Origin: Paralithodes platypus
Taxonomy: Eukaryota; Arthropoda; Malacostraca; Decapoda; Lithodidae
Assembly (NCBI GenBank): GCA_032716605.1
Contig: CM064517.1
Span: 25,161,078-25,225,077, forward strand
Direction of reading: 5' to 3'
Length of the DNA: 64,000 bases
Positions 21,585 to 32,412 of the stretch are shown here, piece after piece (within the stretch, counting starts at the first letter, position 1; every line of letters starts with the position of its first letter). The translations under genes were made by a program, and so were the position numbers. The notes below the pieces were generated by a model. That model was not told the origin of the DNA, ran no database searches, and saw only the letters and a list, made by a program, of their open reading frames with translations.

Positions 21585-21770
21585 CTGTGCATAGTCAGTA
21601 GAGCGTCGGCTGCTGATCAAAGGGTCAGTGGATCGAGCCTTCACTGTCAAAATATTATTGGTAGATGTCGAGCGGGCAACTTGATCTAGCGATTTGTTAC
21701 AAATGCCTAATGTTCATGGCCACCCCTTCTCGGGAATTACGCCGTCTGGCAAAACAAAATAAATAAAAAA
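21585..21770 (+). mobile_element. tRNA-derived SINE with a LINE-like tail
   Basis: A-box TAGTCAGTAGAGCGTCGG and B-box GTGGATCGAGCC sit at tRNA spacing. The 3' part, TTCATGGCCACCCCTTCTC then TCTGGCAAAACAAAATAAA, resembles the 3' end of the RTE-like fragment at 29085-29134 (GTGGCCACCCCTGCTGG, then CATCAGGCAATAGATAGATA), as expected for a SINE sharing a LINE tail. Confidence 0.65.
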
Positions 21771-21888
21771 CAATTATTTGTATACCGTGCAACTGATTGA
21801 CTTTTATCAGACCCTGGTCGAGTACACTGTGATAGAGCTCTGTATTCTGTTGATAAAAATATACTCAGAAAGTTGACATAATGAATAT

Positions 21889-21951
21889 AGACACCATATG
21901 AAGAGGAGCCATATGCAAAACGTCAATAAAGTGCTCCTCCTCATGTGGTGT
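21889..21951. repeat. Small fold-back (GAGGAGCACTTTATTGAC family)
   Basis: GACACCATATGAAGAGGAGC pairs with GCTCCTCCTCATGTGGTG around a short AT-rich centre; its end also occurs at 17391. Confidence 0.75.
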
Positions 21952-22189
21952 TATATTAATTCTGTACTCTGTTGTCAGGTCCTGAAGTTCGATCCTACAT
22001 TATGGTGAACTGAATATAAATGCTCACTGATAAATTGTTTGATTAATATAACCTGTGTTTGATTTATTCACCTTCTATTACCCTTGCCTAATTTTACTTT
22101 GAATTATCAGGTATAGTCTGAAGCCTTACCTTTCACCTACTGTACCATAATGTGTAGAACTATTATATGCGTATATTTTCACTTAAGGG

Positions 22190-22345
22190 GGTGTTTTTAT
22201 TCTGGACCCCCTTCTCCCGCATGTTTTTCCCTATTAGTGTTTGAGATTTTAAGATGTTTGCCCCATTTCTTTGCCAATTTTAAAACCTTTTGTGCCATTT
22301 AGGTGTTGAGAGTTTCCTGGCGAGCAATAGCAAATCTGCAATTTA
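22190..22345 (+). repeat. Single arm of the fold-back family
   Basis: Shares ATTTTAAGATGTTTGCCCCA, TTAGGTGTTGAGAGTTTCCT and GGCGAGCAATAGC with 11040-11105 and 19630-19720. Confidence 0.6.
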
Positions 22346-23038
22346 GGAGAAACCGACCTCTCCTTGGTTCTCAAATTACTTACAAAGTCTGGTTTTTATA
22401 TCATAAAAGGAAAGTACTAAAGGCAATCATTGGCTGGAATAGTGTTGCAACTGTTATTGATTGTTTCATGTATCATTTCAATCAGTTTCTCCCATTTATT
22501 CAATACCATACATAATATAAACGGTCTGTATTTAATTATATGTGGCCTATACACTATTTGTTTTCAATCAATTAAATGTAGAACTCGATACAACTTACGA
22601 TCAAAGTCGGTGTTAATTTTGAGTAAGGTTTGAGTATCGACCCTTCAGTAGCAGGGCTCGCCTTCTCACTTTCCCCTTTGTCTCTATCTGTGATCCCAGC
22701 CTCTCACCTCTACAAACCCCATCAACTCTTCTATGTGTATCTAATGCAGGAAACATTCGTCACACACACTAATAAAGGGAAATATGCCTCATTCAGACTC
22801 GTTATATCTTGGTTGTAGAAAGTGTGTGCTATGAGGGAGTTACAAGGAATAGTTAGCATCTCAAAGACCTATTGATCCATTTGTGGGAAATATTTGAAGT
22901 GGAAGGAGAGACATTGTTCAGTGCACTACACTCATTACAAAGTGCAAAATACCATCTACTGACTACTGTCTTCTTGAACTGCTCAACTGAGGAAATGTTT
23001 ACAACTTCCGAGGAAAGTTTGTTCCAGGTAGAACGGAT
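22346..23038. other. Unassigned DNA, possible LINE remnant at 22840-23035
   Basis: The stretch around CTCAAAGACCTATTGATCCA and GAGGAAAGTTTGTTCCAGGT has the look of a LINE 3' region, but I cannot align a domain to it. Confidence 0.3.
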
Positions 23039-23646
23039 CTTAACCCGGGAACTGCCGGGAGACGCTTAAGAGTTCCCCCGGCGGACTGCGGGAAGACTTA
23101 AGAGTAAGGTTTTTAAAAACTCCATTTAAAACACCCCAAAACATTTTTTTTTTTTTTTTTTGCCCCTGGGCCATGCCAAATATCACTCCTCCACCTCCCC
23201 TCCTTCCCCACTTTCCTCACCTTCAGTTATCACCTATTTTTCCCTGTTATTCCCTTATTCTGTGGTCTATTTTTGTGCTAACATTAGCGAGTTGCAAGCA
23301 GGGCATTGTCATCACTGTTACCAAGCGAGTGCAAGAGAGAGAGAGAGAGTATGGATCGACAGTCTCTCTCCAGACGTGGGGAAAAGTGGAGGGGAGGGAG
23401 GTTGCCTCAGCCATACATTATGTAACTCCCGGCCTGTATCGCGATTTTGACCATCCAAACGCTGTTTCCACTTGTTTTATTGTTGTAACAGGTTAATACC
23501 TTTATAATCAACCTATAATAGGCGCATATGGATAAGTATTAATGCTATTTATGGTAAAATAACGGTGTTAGTGATGGGAACAGCTCAAATACGTCCGCAC
23601 AGAAGTGTGGTGTCTCATACCCCCCATGCGCACTTCTTGGGTTAAA
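23039..23646. mobile_element. Possible TTAA-flanked element, about 600 bp
   Basis: TTAA-CCCGGGAACTGCCGGGAG at the left and GCGCACTTCTTGGG-TTAA at the right are weakly inverted (CCCGGGAACTGC versus CCCAAGAAGTGC). Contains poly-T and a CCTCC-rich stretch. No transposase. Confidence 0.45.
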
Positions 23647-24160
23647 TGGAAAACAGTTTCCACAAATACTAGTGCTGAACCTTTTCCATTCTAACTCAGC
23701 CATGGTTGCGTATTGTATTCATATTGAGGCTAAACATTTTGCTATGATCCAAATTGTCAAACCATTACATCATTTAAAAACTTAAAGGAACTGACCTTGT
23801 AGTCAGCGTGTTAAGAGAAAGAGAGAGAGAGAAGATCACTACAGCTGAGATTCTTGTAACACACGTGTATAGCGACTCATTTTGAGAATACAATTATACA
23901 GTATATTTATCAATACATTCCTGATAAGTTATAAGAGTTGGCCATTGTAAGCATGTGCAATGATGGTTTAACAATAATTTGCAATGCATGAGAACAATCG
24001 TCGTTAATCACTAACTGCCAGCTAGAGAAGGAAAGCGGGGGAGATGGGGGTGGAAGGTGGGGGTAGATTTGGACCCGATTCCCCCCTACCACCTGCCCAG
24101 AATAGAGTAGGGGAAGGAAGGCCCCACCCCTGAGCAAGTTTTAGTACGCATGAGTGTAAA

Positions 24161-24810
24161 TTGAGAGGTGAAATAGGGGCCTCACTAATGAAAACGAGAA
24201 TCATAAATGGAAGGTTACAATATTTAAAAAGTATCGATGAAGGAGAAAACCAGCTGCTGAAAGAAATAGTAAGGGAAATGTGTGAGGATGATAGAAATAA
24301 ATGGATGAAAGTGACAAACACTTACATGAATACTGTGGGAATGAGAAGAGAAAATATCATAAGAATTAATAAAACAGAAATAAAAGAAGAAACAAGAAAG
24401 TGGGATTCTGCAAATTGGAAAGAAGAAGTAAATAGTAAATCAAGCCTAGTAATATACAAAAGATGGAAAGAAAGTATTAAAGAAGAAAAAATGTATGATA
24501 ACCGCCCATCTTCAATCCCACTGTATAAGGCCGGAGTGGAACTCTGCAACTAAACGATAGGAAAAGACACAAATGGAGAAGTAGAATGCACTCTATGTGG
24601 CAATGATTATGAAGATCTGAAACATGTGCCCATCAATAAATAATGAAAGAATGAAAGCTAAAGAACTACAACAGCCATACCAAGATGAACTGGGAATAAT
24701 AGGAAATTATTTATTCAGAGAAGAAAATCTAGAAGAGAAAAAGGAGATTTTATATAAGATGTGGAAGAAGAGAGAAATAATAATTAAAATTTTGACATCT
24801 AATTAATTAA
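24161..24810 (+). pseudogene. C-terminal fragment of a non-LTR retrotransposon protein
   Basis: Reads SSLVIYKRWKESIKEEKMYD then NRPSSIPLYK in one frame to 24553, then in a shifted frame LNDRKRHKWR, CTLCGNDYEDLKHV and, from about 24655, MKAKELQQPYQDELGIIGNY then LYKMWKKREI. This order (a charged stretch, DNRPSS, a CxxC...H zinc motif, then KMWxxRE) is a common LINE carboxy-terminal tail after the reverse transcriptase. The RT itself is missing (5' truncation), there is at least one frameshift near 24540, and a short deletion lies around the zinc motif. Sequence after the stop (GAGCTGCCGTTGCTAAGGC at about 24872) recurs as GAAGTGCCGTTGTTAAGGC at about 39680 and may be the element's 3' UTR. Confidence 0.7.
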
Positions 24811-25394
24811 GAAAGATAAAAAAAACATTGAATGTAAACTAGGAAATATCAAGTAAACTTAAATTTTCAGGGAGCTGCCGTTGCTAAGGCGTTCTTCCCC
24901 TTGGAGACGACATCCGACATCCGGAGACAAAGCGTTGAAAGCGACCTCCAACGTTTGTGATTGTCACCGGCGAAGAATAATCCTCGAAGGAAATTGGTAT
25001 AAATCACCACATATACCAATTGGAACAGGTAAATATGGTGTTTCTAGGTTTCCACGTATATTCCTCCTTGCTTACAGAACGTAGGAGGCACCCCAATTTC
25101 GACACATTGTGCAGCATCCCGCATGTCCCATGTGCCTCCAACTCGATTTGGGAAGCCTAGCCTATGAAAATAATGTCGGTACTTAGGCCTATTACCAAAA
25201 CTAGGCCCTACCACTATTTGTTTTTCAATATTTGATGGCTAGATAAATCTACAGTTATACTACCCCTATTTTGTCGCTATTCTGTTGGTACTAATGGGTT
25301 AATATTATTAGTAGCAGACTTAGTATGGTTTGATGATGCGCGGAAATGTATATTTGACTTGAAATAGATACACTGAAGTATTACAAACCTTCGC

Positions 25395-25480
25395 AAACCC
25401 ATAAACAGGGAACGTGAGCAGGGTTTAAACCGTCGTGCACCCATAAACGGAACGTGAGGGGGAGTTTAGACCGTCGCGGA
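25395..25480 (+). repeat. Tandem duplication, about 43-bp unit
   Basis: ACCCATAAACAGGGAACGTG then AGTTTAAACCGTCG-like sequence occurs twice, with the second copy slightly diverged. Confidence 0.8.
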
Positions 25481-25493
25481 GACAGGTTACTTT

Positions 25494-25520
25494 TCGGTTA
25501 GGTTAGGTTAGGCTAATGTT
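25494..25520 (+). repeat. Short interstitial TTAGG array
   Basis: GGTTAGGTTAGGTTAGG followed by CTAATG. Similar short runs at 25962, 26218, 26562-26632, 29145, 32488 and 32690 usually precede CTAATG and follow CAGCCCC or CCTAGG, so they belong to a dispersed repeat and not to a telomere. Confidence 0.8.
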
Positions 25521-26091
25521 AAAAATACTAAAATGCGACGGTCCTCGGTATTAAACAACACTGTATATCAAAGAAAAAATTAAAAACATCAACAAATTGC
25601 CTGAAAAAAACTAGGCCTATCTGGTTGGTGATAATTTTTTATCAAAATAAGTTTTTTTTCCAGTTTCCGCATCTGCTGAACCATCCAAAAACACGCTAAA
25701 AGGTGTGTTTTGAAGGGGCGAGGTGGTGGGGGGTAGTGGGGGAGGGGTAGTATAACTGTAGATTTACCAAAATAGGCACCAATAGATTCGCCATATTTTT
25801 CTCCATAGCCTATACCTATAGGATAGTCCGCATGGAGGATTTTCGTTATCAACAAATTGAAAAATACCCACTTCACAGACAAATAGGCCTAGGCTACACC
25901 AAAAATCTAAGTCAAAATGGGGACTGTGGGGGCCGGGGGCGGCAGCCCCACCTATAATACTAGGTTAGGTTAGGCTAATGTCCTTTCAAAGGGGTATAGG
26001 GTAGTAAACACTAGGATAGCCTATACCCGGTCAGAGGTAAGAAGAAGAAGAGTCCTGCAGTAGTCTCCTTGAATGCTACCAAAATTTGTGG
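25521..26091. other. Unassigned DNA with GGGGGC repeat fragment
   Basis: Contains GGGGGCCGGGGGCGGCAGCC at about 25929 followed by TAGGTTAGGTTAGGCTAATG, a combination repeated in part at 32650-32700. No gene seen. Confidence 0.4.
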
Positions 26092-26326
26092 GATGGATGT
26101 AGAGTTCGGGCGTACGGTCGTCATTTACATAGGGCGATCGCCGCGGTCGCACTTACGTTCCCGTCTATTTCGACGCTATATTTTCTGTTATTTGCCCCGT
26201 CATTACTACATGAATACTAGGTTAGGTTAGGTTAGGTTAAAATAGACGGGAACATGATGGGAAAGGTCCGACGCCACTACGCGTAATGTAAACAAAGATG
26301 GCGGTACGCCCGCTCACTACATCCTA
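26092..26326. repeat. Fold-back repeat, GC-rich arms
   Basis: GGATGTAGAGTTCGGGCGTA at the left pairs with TACGCCCGCTCACTACATCC at the right, and CCCGTCTATTT with AAATAGACGGG. The centre carries (TTAGG)4. Partly repeated at 29880-30065. Confidence 0.8.
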
Positions 26327-26387
26327 CCCAAAAGAAATATAGGCCGGCCTAATTCTCCCTATTGATGGTGGTAAAACTCGTATTTAG

Positions 26388-26812
26388 GGTCAATATTTAC
26401 GAGTCACACCACAGCTGGGATCTAATTTCTAATGGTAGTTTTGGGTTCCTATCATTCTATGCTTCATTGCTATATATGGCCTACTTTTTATCCACCGGAA
26501 AATATTTTATTTTCTTGGCTTTAGTCTATTTTTTTTGTTTAGCATTGACATAACCAAAAAACCTAACCTAACCTAACCTAATAGCCCCCAAATACATTTA
26601 GGTTAGGTTAGGTTTTTTGGTTAGGCTAGGTTAGGCTAATGCTAAAAAAAAAAAAAAAAAAAAAAAATAGGCCTAGGCTAGCCTATATATATAGCATATA
26701 TACATTTTCCGGTGGATAAAAAGTGTATAGCAATGAAGCATAGAATGATAGGAACCCAAAACTACCATTAGAAATGAGATCCCAGCTGTGGTGTGACTCG
26801 TAAATATTGACC
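26388..26812. repeat. Large fold-back (about 200-bp arms) with TTAGG arrays at the centre
   Basis: GGTCAATATTTACGAGTCAC at the left returns as its exact complement at 26793-26812. Pairing includes CACAGCTGGGAT, TTTTGGGTTCCTATCATTC, TTTTTATCCACCGGAAAAT and, nearest the centre, CCAAAAAACCTAACCTAACC against GGTTAGGTTAGGTTTTTTGG. Loop about 26582-26597. Arm divergence is mainly indels and an A-run of about 24. Confidence 0.9.
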
Positions 26813-27278
26813 GTATTTAGCCCCTTACTGGCAAAATAGCCTAGATACTGATTTCAATAAGTGAGGGTGGTGGGCAAGACCCCTTTCATCCCATCCTGTA
26901 TCCCAAGGCAAACAATTTTTTTTTTTTTTTTTTGGTCTAAATTACGTTTTACTCTGAAAATGATGGTTTTAAGATCGTTGCATAGCCTAATGGGGAAAAA
27001 AAAAATCCGGGGATTGAAACTAATTTAAACTAGGTTACAGTAGGCTACTGTATAATGATAAAAACTACCAGGAAGGATGTAGTTACCGGGTGTACCACTA
27101 CCGACATACCGGTACAACATAAATAATAGGCTAGCCTATAAAAAACAAGTAAATACAAAGGAGATCTAGGGAATTAGGAAAAAAAAAGGCTAGCCTAGGC
27201 TAAAGCTAAAATTGATAAATCGATCGTAATTTGTTATTAGTTTGGCTTCCGCTTTACGCCTTTAAAAGCTGTCCCAGA
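26813..27278. other. Unassigned AT-rich DNA
   Basis: Poly-T near 26920, TACCGGTACAAC palindromic motif near 27109, and many AGGCTAGCCTA motifs. No gene seen. Confidence 0.35.
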
Positions 27279-27724
27279 TTAACCCGTACAGCCCCAGCGA
27301 CGCGTCTGACGCGTCGGCGATGTATGTAATGCACAGCCCCAGAGACGCGCCTGGCGCGTCACCCTAATTGCGCCGACCGTAACCTCAGGTGTAGCCACTC
27401 AAGAGGGCTCAGATTTGTATGGGAACTGTGTACGTATCCCACGCAACCGTGCCGATGGTTGAAAACTCTCAAAGTCCACGTGCGTGCGCGTGAGCGCGCA
27501 ATAACCTGTTTTTTTGGGGTAATTGCCTTCAATTTTTTACTCTTGTAAAATACGTTTTCGGGGGCTCTGTAGGACCATTCTTTAAGCTTTTTGAGCGGTT
27601 TTTCGTGGTTTTTCCTTCATTCCTAACCCATTCGCTATTGTTTCTGGAATAAAACAATTTTTTGAAAACCGGTCGGGTTCTGGTGAACAAACATTACAAA
27701 ACTAGCCGGGACTGGACGGGTTAA
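27279..27724. mobile_element. TTAA-flanked element, CpG-rich left half
   Basis: TTAA-CCCGTACAGCCCCAGCGA at the left; GCCGGGACTGGACGGG-TTAA at the right. The left half repeats CAGCCCCAGCGACGCGTCTG / CAGCCCCAGAGACGCGCCTG, with GACGCGTC palindromes. piggyBac-like by TTAA and CCC ends. Confidence 0.65.
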
Positions 27725-27793
27725 GAGATATGACTGTAGGAATCCATAAAAGAGTGAAATTGAGAAAGTACTGTAAATGCTGAAATTATGATA

Positions 27794-28247
27794 CAGTAAA
27801 CCCTGATATTTCGAACTCTTTTTACTCGGAAACCTTCTCGGAATGGCATAGGCCTCTCGAAGATGTCCCTGTATATCTCAGCAATTTCCGAGTTGGACGG
27901 GATTTGTGTCCGGTTTACAATGTTCTCTCACTCGGTTTTAAGTGATTTTAGGATGAATTGAAGTATGTGCCTTATAATTATTGTGTTAATATAAATTACT
28001 ATGTACTGTACTGTCCCTGAAAACATAATAAGGTTAGTATTTGTCATTAATAGGCCTATGATGAATTTCACATGTTAAAAAAAAAAAATCCTAATTTTCT
28101 AAGGTGACGCAGACTTTCCTCTTCTAATTTGGAATTTTCCCTTTCTTAAGTCGGATATAGGCTAAGTCGGACTTCGGACATCTCGGAAAATTGGGCTTCT
28201 CGGAAGTGGTCTCCCCCCAATTAGTCCGAGATAGCGAGGGTTTACTG
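27794..28247. mobile_element. Tigger/pogo-like MITE (TA-flanked)
   Basis: TA-CAGTAAACCCTGATATTTCG at the left and ATAGCGAGGGTTTACTG-TA at the right. Internal subterminal repeats of the type TCTCGGAA / TTCCGAG recur near both ends. TA duplication and CAGTAAACC ends fit pogo/Tigger elements of the Tc1/mariner group. No transposase frame. Confidence 0.8.
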
Positions 28248-28479
28248 TATAGGGTATGGTATTCCAGTACAGTATTGTGAACATTCACTTGACGATCTTT
28301 CAGAAGAGCTTTTCCTCAAACTTTCAGAAGAGCTTTTCCTCAAAACCTCCGTTTTCTAATGTTATGATGCTTGATCTCGGAGATGTTTTTCACTCTCCCG
28401 AGTCCTGCAGTGCTTGCTAGTAATTTGATGTCTCCTACATAATTTTTAAGAGCAGCAGGGTCTTTGAAAGGGGTGCAGC

Positions 28480-29134
28480 CACAGCGTGTGAGGTGAGGTT
28501 GAACGGTCACGTTATGGAGAATGTCAGCTCATTTAAGTATTTGGGCAGTGTGTTGACACTGTTGAGTAAGTATGGGAGTACTGTATGGATGAGGAAGTGC
28601 GGTAGAGGGTGCAACAGGGGAAGAGGGTTATAGGAAAGCCGAAAGCAGTAACAAGAAGTAGGGTGGTCAGCATGGCAGTAAAGAAGTCCTTGCATGACAG
28701 TGTGGTATTCCCGACATTGACTTACGGGAGCGAAGCATATATGTTTGTGAAGAGACTCAAACCATGAGGGGTGGAAATGAGTTACCGGTACTTGAGAAGT
28801 GCGTGCAGAGTTACATGGAGGGATAGCCAGACGAATGAGGAAGTATGAGAGAGGTGTGGTGTGATAGTAGATGTGCTGGAAAGTGTGAAAAGGAACACCT
28901 TGAGATGGTTCGGCCTTATGGAACGTATGGGTAGCGAGAGAATTACTAAGAGGGTGTACGAGAGTGAGGTGGAAGTACAGAGAGGGAGAGGTGGAAGGAT
29001 GGAGTGAAGAAGTATATGAGTGAAGGCGGTGCTGGTTGGGAGGAGGGGCGTCGATTGACTGGGGACAGAGGTGATTGGGGGTGTTTCGTTCGTGGCCACC
29101 CCTGCTGGCATCAGGCAATAGATAGATAGATAGG
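28480..29134 (+). pseudogene. RTE-like retroelement, carboxy-terminal fragment and 3' tail
   Basis: Plus-strand reading gives VRLNGHVMENVSSFKYLGSV, then VVSMAVKKSLHDSVVFPTLT with YGSEA, then NTLRWFGLMERM, then WEEGRRLTGDRGDWGCFV, with stops and frameshifts between. This is the segment after the RT catalytic core in RTE-type LINEs (KYLGS, LTYGSE, LRWFGH). It ends with GTGGCCACCCC, GGCATCAGGCAATAGATAG and a (GATA)n tail at 29117-29134, typical for this element's 3' end. The opposite-strand 203-codon frame is a shadow. Confidence 0.75.
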
Positions 29135-29319
29135 GGTCTGGCCCCAGGTTAGGTCAGGTTGTCAGGTTAGGCTAATGGAGGTTAATGACAATCAGACAAT
29201 ATTGTCGTCGGAGGATGCGGGTGAGTTACGTGTTTGGGTATTATTCTCCTTTTACACCGGGTCGAAGTTATGATCTATTATTTAGGATTATGTACAGTAG
29301 TAGTTGTTGTTGTTGTTGT

Positions 29320-29590
29320 TCCTCCCCAAGCTGCCTGGCCAAACAGCCCCAAGGCCCCGAGCAAAGCCAAGGCCATAACCGAGCGCCCCCACAGAACCCT
29401 CCCTGCTTACCACAATAAAGCCTGGGTGACCGAAGCCACTCCATGGCGGGGAGCTGAGGAGGGTGCGGAAACGCCCGGGAAACCAAAGCCCCACCCAGGG
29501 CCCTGTGCCCCTCAGCAATTATGAAGAGAAAGTTGAGGGGCAAAGGAAAAATGTGACGCTTTGGCTTCCAATCTTGGTAAATTGGGAGGT
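29320..29590 (-). repeat. Dispersed repeat resembling the LINE leader at 2740-2825
   Basis: Minus-strand GGGGCACAGGGCCCTGGGTG, GGAGTGGCTTCGGTC and GGAAGCCAAAGCGTCACA parallel GGGGGCACGGGTCCTTGG, GGAGCGGCTTCGGTC and GGGAGCCAAACCGTCACA in the 2740-2825 region. The spacing differs. It may be a 5' fragment of the same LINE family; no protein domain seen here. Confidence 0.5.
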
Positions 29591-30317
29591 CAATCCACGG
29601 ACGAGACGCCGTCACTTGAGATCTAGAAAATATATAAGTAAAAGGAACAGTCAGAGTAAGCTATGGGTATGGCAGAGATCGCTCAGTTCTCACTCTGATA
29701 GACCAGCCCATCACCACTGTACAGTAGTAGTTATATCATGTACCGGTACTTCATTGGCATATACTGTACAGTATGTCCAAACCGTCGGTAATTCATTATA
29801 ATACTGTATACAGTACAGTACCGGTACTCCCTAAATCACTAACAAAAATGGGGAAGGTTGTACAGCAGTACAGTACTGTAGTATCCGGGCGTATGGTCGT
29901 CATGATTACATAGGTCGTAGTTTCGCGTATATATTTTTTTCCTGTTATTTGCCCCCTGCTGGCAATATATATGATAATGACAATAAGTCCTGTGGGGGGT
30001 GAGGGCCTCCTCAACCTATTATTGTATCCCACAGCAGTCAAAATAGCCGGGAACGCAATCACGAGCGTGCAAATATTTTGTGTTGCATTGGTGTTTTAAG
30101 ATTGTTGGATAATATTTGTTTTGCAATTTCCGAAGGGGCTCGTGAAATAACACACCTAAAAAAAAAAAACAAAAAAAAAACAAGGACAGTAAATATAAAA
30201 TACTTGTAAAAATCGTCCCCGGTGTAAAACTAGAAATGTACCCGTGTTTGTTTATGTCCATTTCGCCATCGCAAGAATTTTACCAAACTCTATCCCAAGG
30301 CCAACAGTATGTATGTA
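29591..30317. other. Unassigned DNA
   Basis: Dense in TACTGTACAGTA and TACCGGTAC palindromes (29719-29880). Sequence at 29880-30065 resembles the 26092-26326 fold-back. No gene seen. Confidence 0.4.
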
Positions 30318-30490
30318 TAAACTCAGGCATATACCCCATAGCTGGGGATGGTCGACTCGAGACAGAGCCCGAACTTAAATGACATATAAAGTTTCAATTC
30401 TTAGGGTCCAGGAGCACTTTCGCGTGCAGCGTTCCCTCGCTCCTTTCTCTGTCTCTTCTAGTAGATAAATTTTACAAGGAGAGGAGGATT
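30318..30490 (-). repeat. Dispersed repeat family D
   Basis: ATACCCCATAGCTGGGGATG, TCGACTCGAGACAGAGCCCG and AGTTTCAATTCTTAGGGTCC match the copy at 41218-41370 and the end of 7205-7492. Confidence 0.7.
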
Positions 30491-30944
30491 CCTAACCCCC
30501 TGCCCTAACGGTGAACTGCGTATTTGCTCGGGCCTTTCCTCATTTTTGCTTTTAAAACTAGGCTATTCCAGCAAGGTGTCAAACGAAAGCAGAGTCCTTT
30601 GTTTTTAGTCTTTATTGTCTATGCAAAGATAATATTGTGGTTTATAGTTCAAATTTTGTCTTTTGATGTGATGAAATGGCCAAAATAGTGCTATTTTCTG
30701 GTAATTTTCTTGTATTCCATCTAATTTTCATTCAAGTCTTTAAACAAAATTACTCTAGCTTGACACACTGTATAATTCCAGATTTGGCCTATGCGATATG
30801 GCATTAGAAACCCGTACAATATTTTGATTCAGAACGGAAAATGTGTGGGCATTGATGATTTTGCGGACGAGTGTTTATTCTTGCAACCGGTACCCCCGTC
30901 CAATGTTTTTTTATTTTTTTGTTTTTTTCTATGTGAATGAGGGA

Positions 30945-31066
30945 GACAAAAGGCATAACTGCCTGCAGCGAGTGCCTCCCCCAGATTTAAAGAGTAACAG
31001 GGCCGAAATCAAGGGACGTTCGAGCTAAAATGTCCGGACACACGGAGTTTGAAGCAATTTAAGTCA
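30945..31066 (+). repeat. Dispersed repeat family E
   Basis: GACAAAAGGCATAACTGCC, CGAGTGCCTCCC and TGTCCGGACACACGGAGTTT are repeated in reverse at 31810-31925 and 44150-44280. Confidence 0.65.
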
Positions 31067-31265
31067 TAGGAAGAGGGAAAGACTGATTCTGGGAGAGAGT
31101 TCCAGAGCTCAGCAGTTGAATAGAAGAAAGTCTGAGAATAGCGTTTCACTCTTGGGTTGGAGAGTTGCACAGAGTAGGGGTGGGATTGTGTTGCAAGGCG
31201 GGTACTATGTACCCTACATAGAGGAGGTGGTATACACTGGGAAAGCTCCGGGGAACACTGATTAT

Positions 31266-31775
31266 TGGAGTAGCGATAGTATAGTGAGTATTACCTCGGT
31301 TGTCTGTAAAATGCTAGAAATACTCACAAGAGACAGACTTGTAAATCACTTAGAGGAAAATATCCTACTCAAAGACACCTAGCATGGCTTCTGTAACAAA
31401 TGTTCCAGCTTGATGAACTTTCTTGGACTTCTTCCATGATATCCTCAACCTACATGACGAGAGTATAGCTGTAGATATTATATAACTTTATCTTCAAAAG
31501 GCCTTTGACGAAGTACCCCACAAATGGTTATTAATAAAATTAAAAGTGCATGGAATACAAGGGGGAGTGTTGAGATGGATGGAAAATTGGCTCATTGAAA
31601 GAAAGCCAAGGGTAGTCATAAATGGTAAAGCATCAAAATGGACCAATGTAACTAGCGGGGTACCCCAGAGATCGGATCTAGGGCCAGTGCTCTGCCTAGT
31701 TTATATGTATGACATAGATGAGGGCCTCACCTGTATAATCTCAAAGTTTGCAGATGATACAAAAATTGCAAATAC
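31266..31775 (+). pseudogene. CR1/Jockey-like reverse transcriptase fragment
   Basis: Across several frames the plus strand gives the RT core: SVVCKMLEILTRDRLVNHLE, then HGFC (degraded QHGFR), then KGL/AFDEVP (first catalytic Asp region damaged), then HGIQGGVLRWMENWL, VTSGVPQRSDLGPVL and ISKFADDTKIANTV with the catalytic Asp pair at about 31753-31758. Conserved GVPQGS has become GVPQRS. Stops occur at 31381-31383 and in the KAFDKVP region. The element is truncated at both ends; its carboxy-terminal counterpart on the other strand at 42437-43040 looks like the same family. Confidence 0.8.
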
Positions 31776-32340
31776 TGTACAGTACTGTAACGGTACTCTC
31801 AAACGAACAAGCTCAGTGTGTCCAGACATTTTAATTCTAACGCTTCTTGAATTTGGCTCTCTTTCACTCTTCTAAATTTTTTGGGGGCCACTTGTTACAG
31901 GCAGCTTTGTCTTTTGTCTGCTTCATAATGTAGACATGGTAAAAACTTAATTCTTTAGACTCGGGCTTTCCGGTCTATGCCATAAAATCGGTAAGGGTTG
32001 TGTAATCGTGCGTGTCACCTCGCACGCTGTTATGTTTGTGTCTAATTTGACATGTTTTTTCTTTCTTCAAAATTAAAGACGTAAATCATCAGAATAACCG
32101 TAACCTAAACTAACCTTGAATTATTAATGGGGGCTGCAACAACCACACACTCGCAGAATAGCCTATTAGTGGGGGTGTGGGTGCGGCAGGTCCCACTAAT
32201 AATACAGTACTTGTAGGATTAGGTTTTTATACCATGCCCGAAAGAGGGGTTATGGATCTGCGATCTTACTTTCAACCATCTTGACAATTTTACCAACGCC
32301 TAAACTTCGTTCGTTGCGAAAATAGCCTCCCGAAAGTATA

Positions 32341-32412
32341 CCTAGGATGGGAATCGAACCCGAGACCCTTGGGTTACGAGGCAGACACCTTACCAGTTAG
32401 ACCAATAGAGAT
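32341..32412 (-). mobile_element. tRNA-like sequence (SINE head)
   Basis: Minus strand has A-box TGGTCTAACTGGTAAGG and B-box GGGTTCGATTCCCA, with a TCGTAAC anticodon-loop-like stretch. The acceptor ends do not pair and the anticodon stem is poor, so a functional tRNA gene is unlikely. Confidence 0.55.

Noticed and set aside
26218..26640. TTAGG runs as a chromosome end
   Set aside because: Only two to five units each, in both orientations, embedded in fold-backs; interstitial.
28507..29118. 203-codon minus-strand frame
   Set aside because: Shadow of the plus-strand RTE-like fragment, which shows recognisable motifs (FKYLGS, LTYGSEA, LRWFG).
32341..32412. A functional tRNA gene on the minus strand
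   Set aside because: A- and B-box words are present but the acceptor and anticodon stems do not pair well; SINE head more likely.
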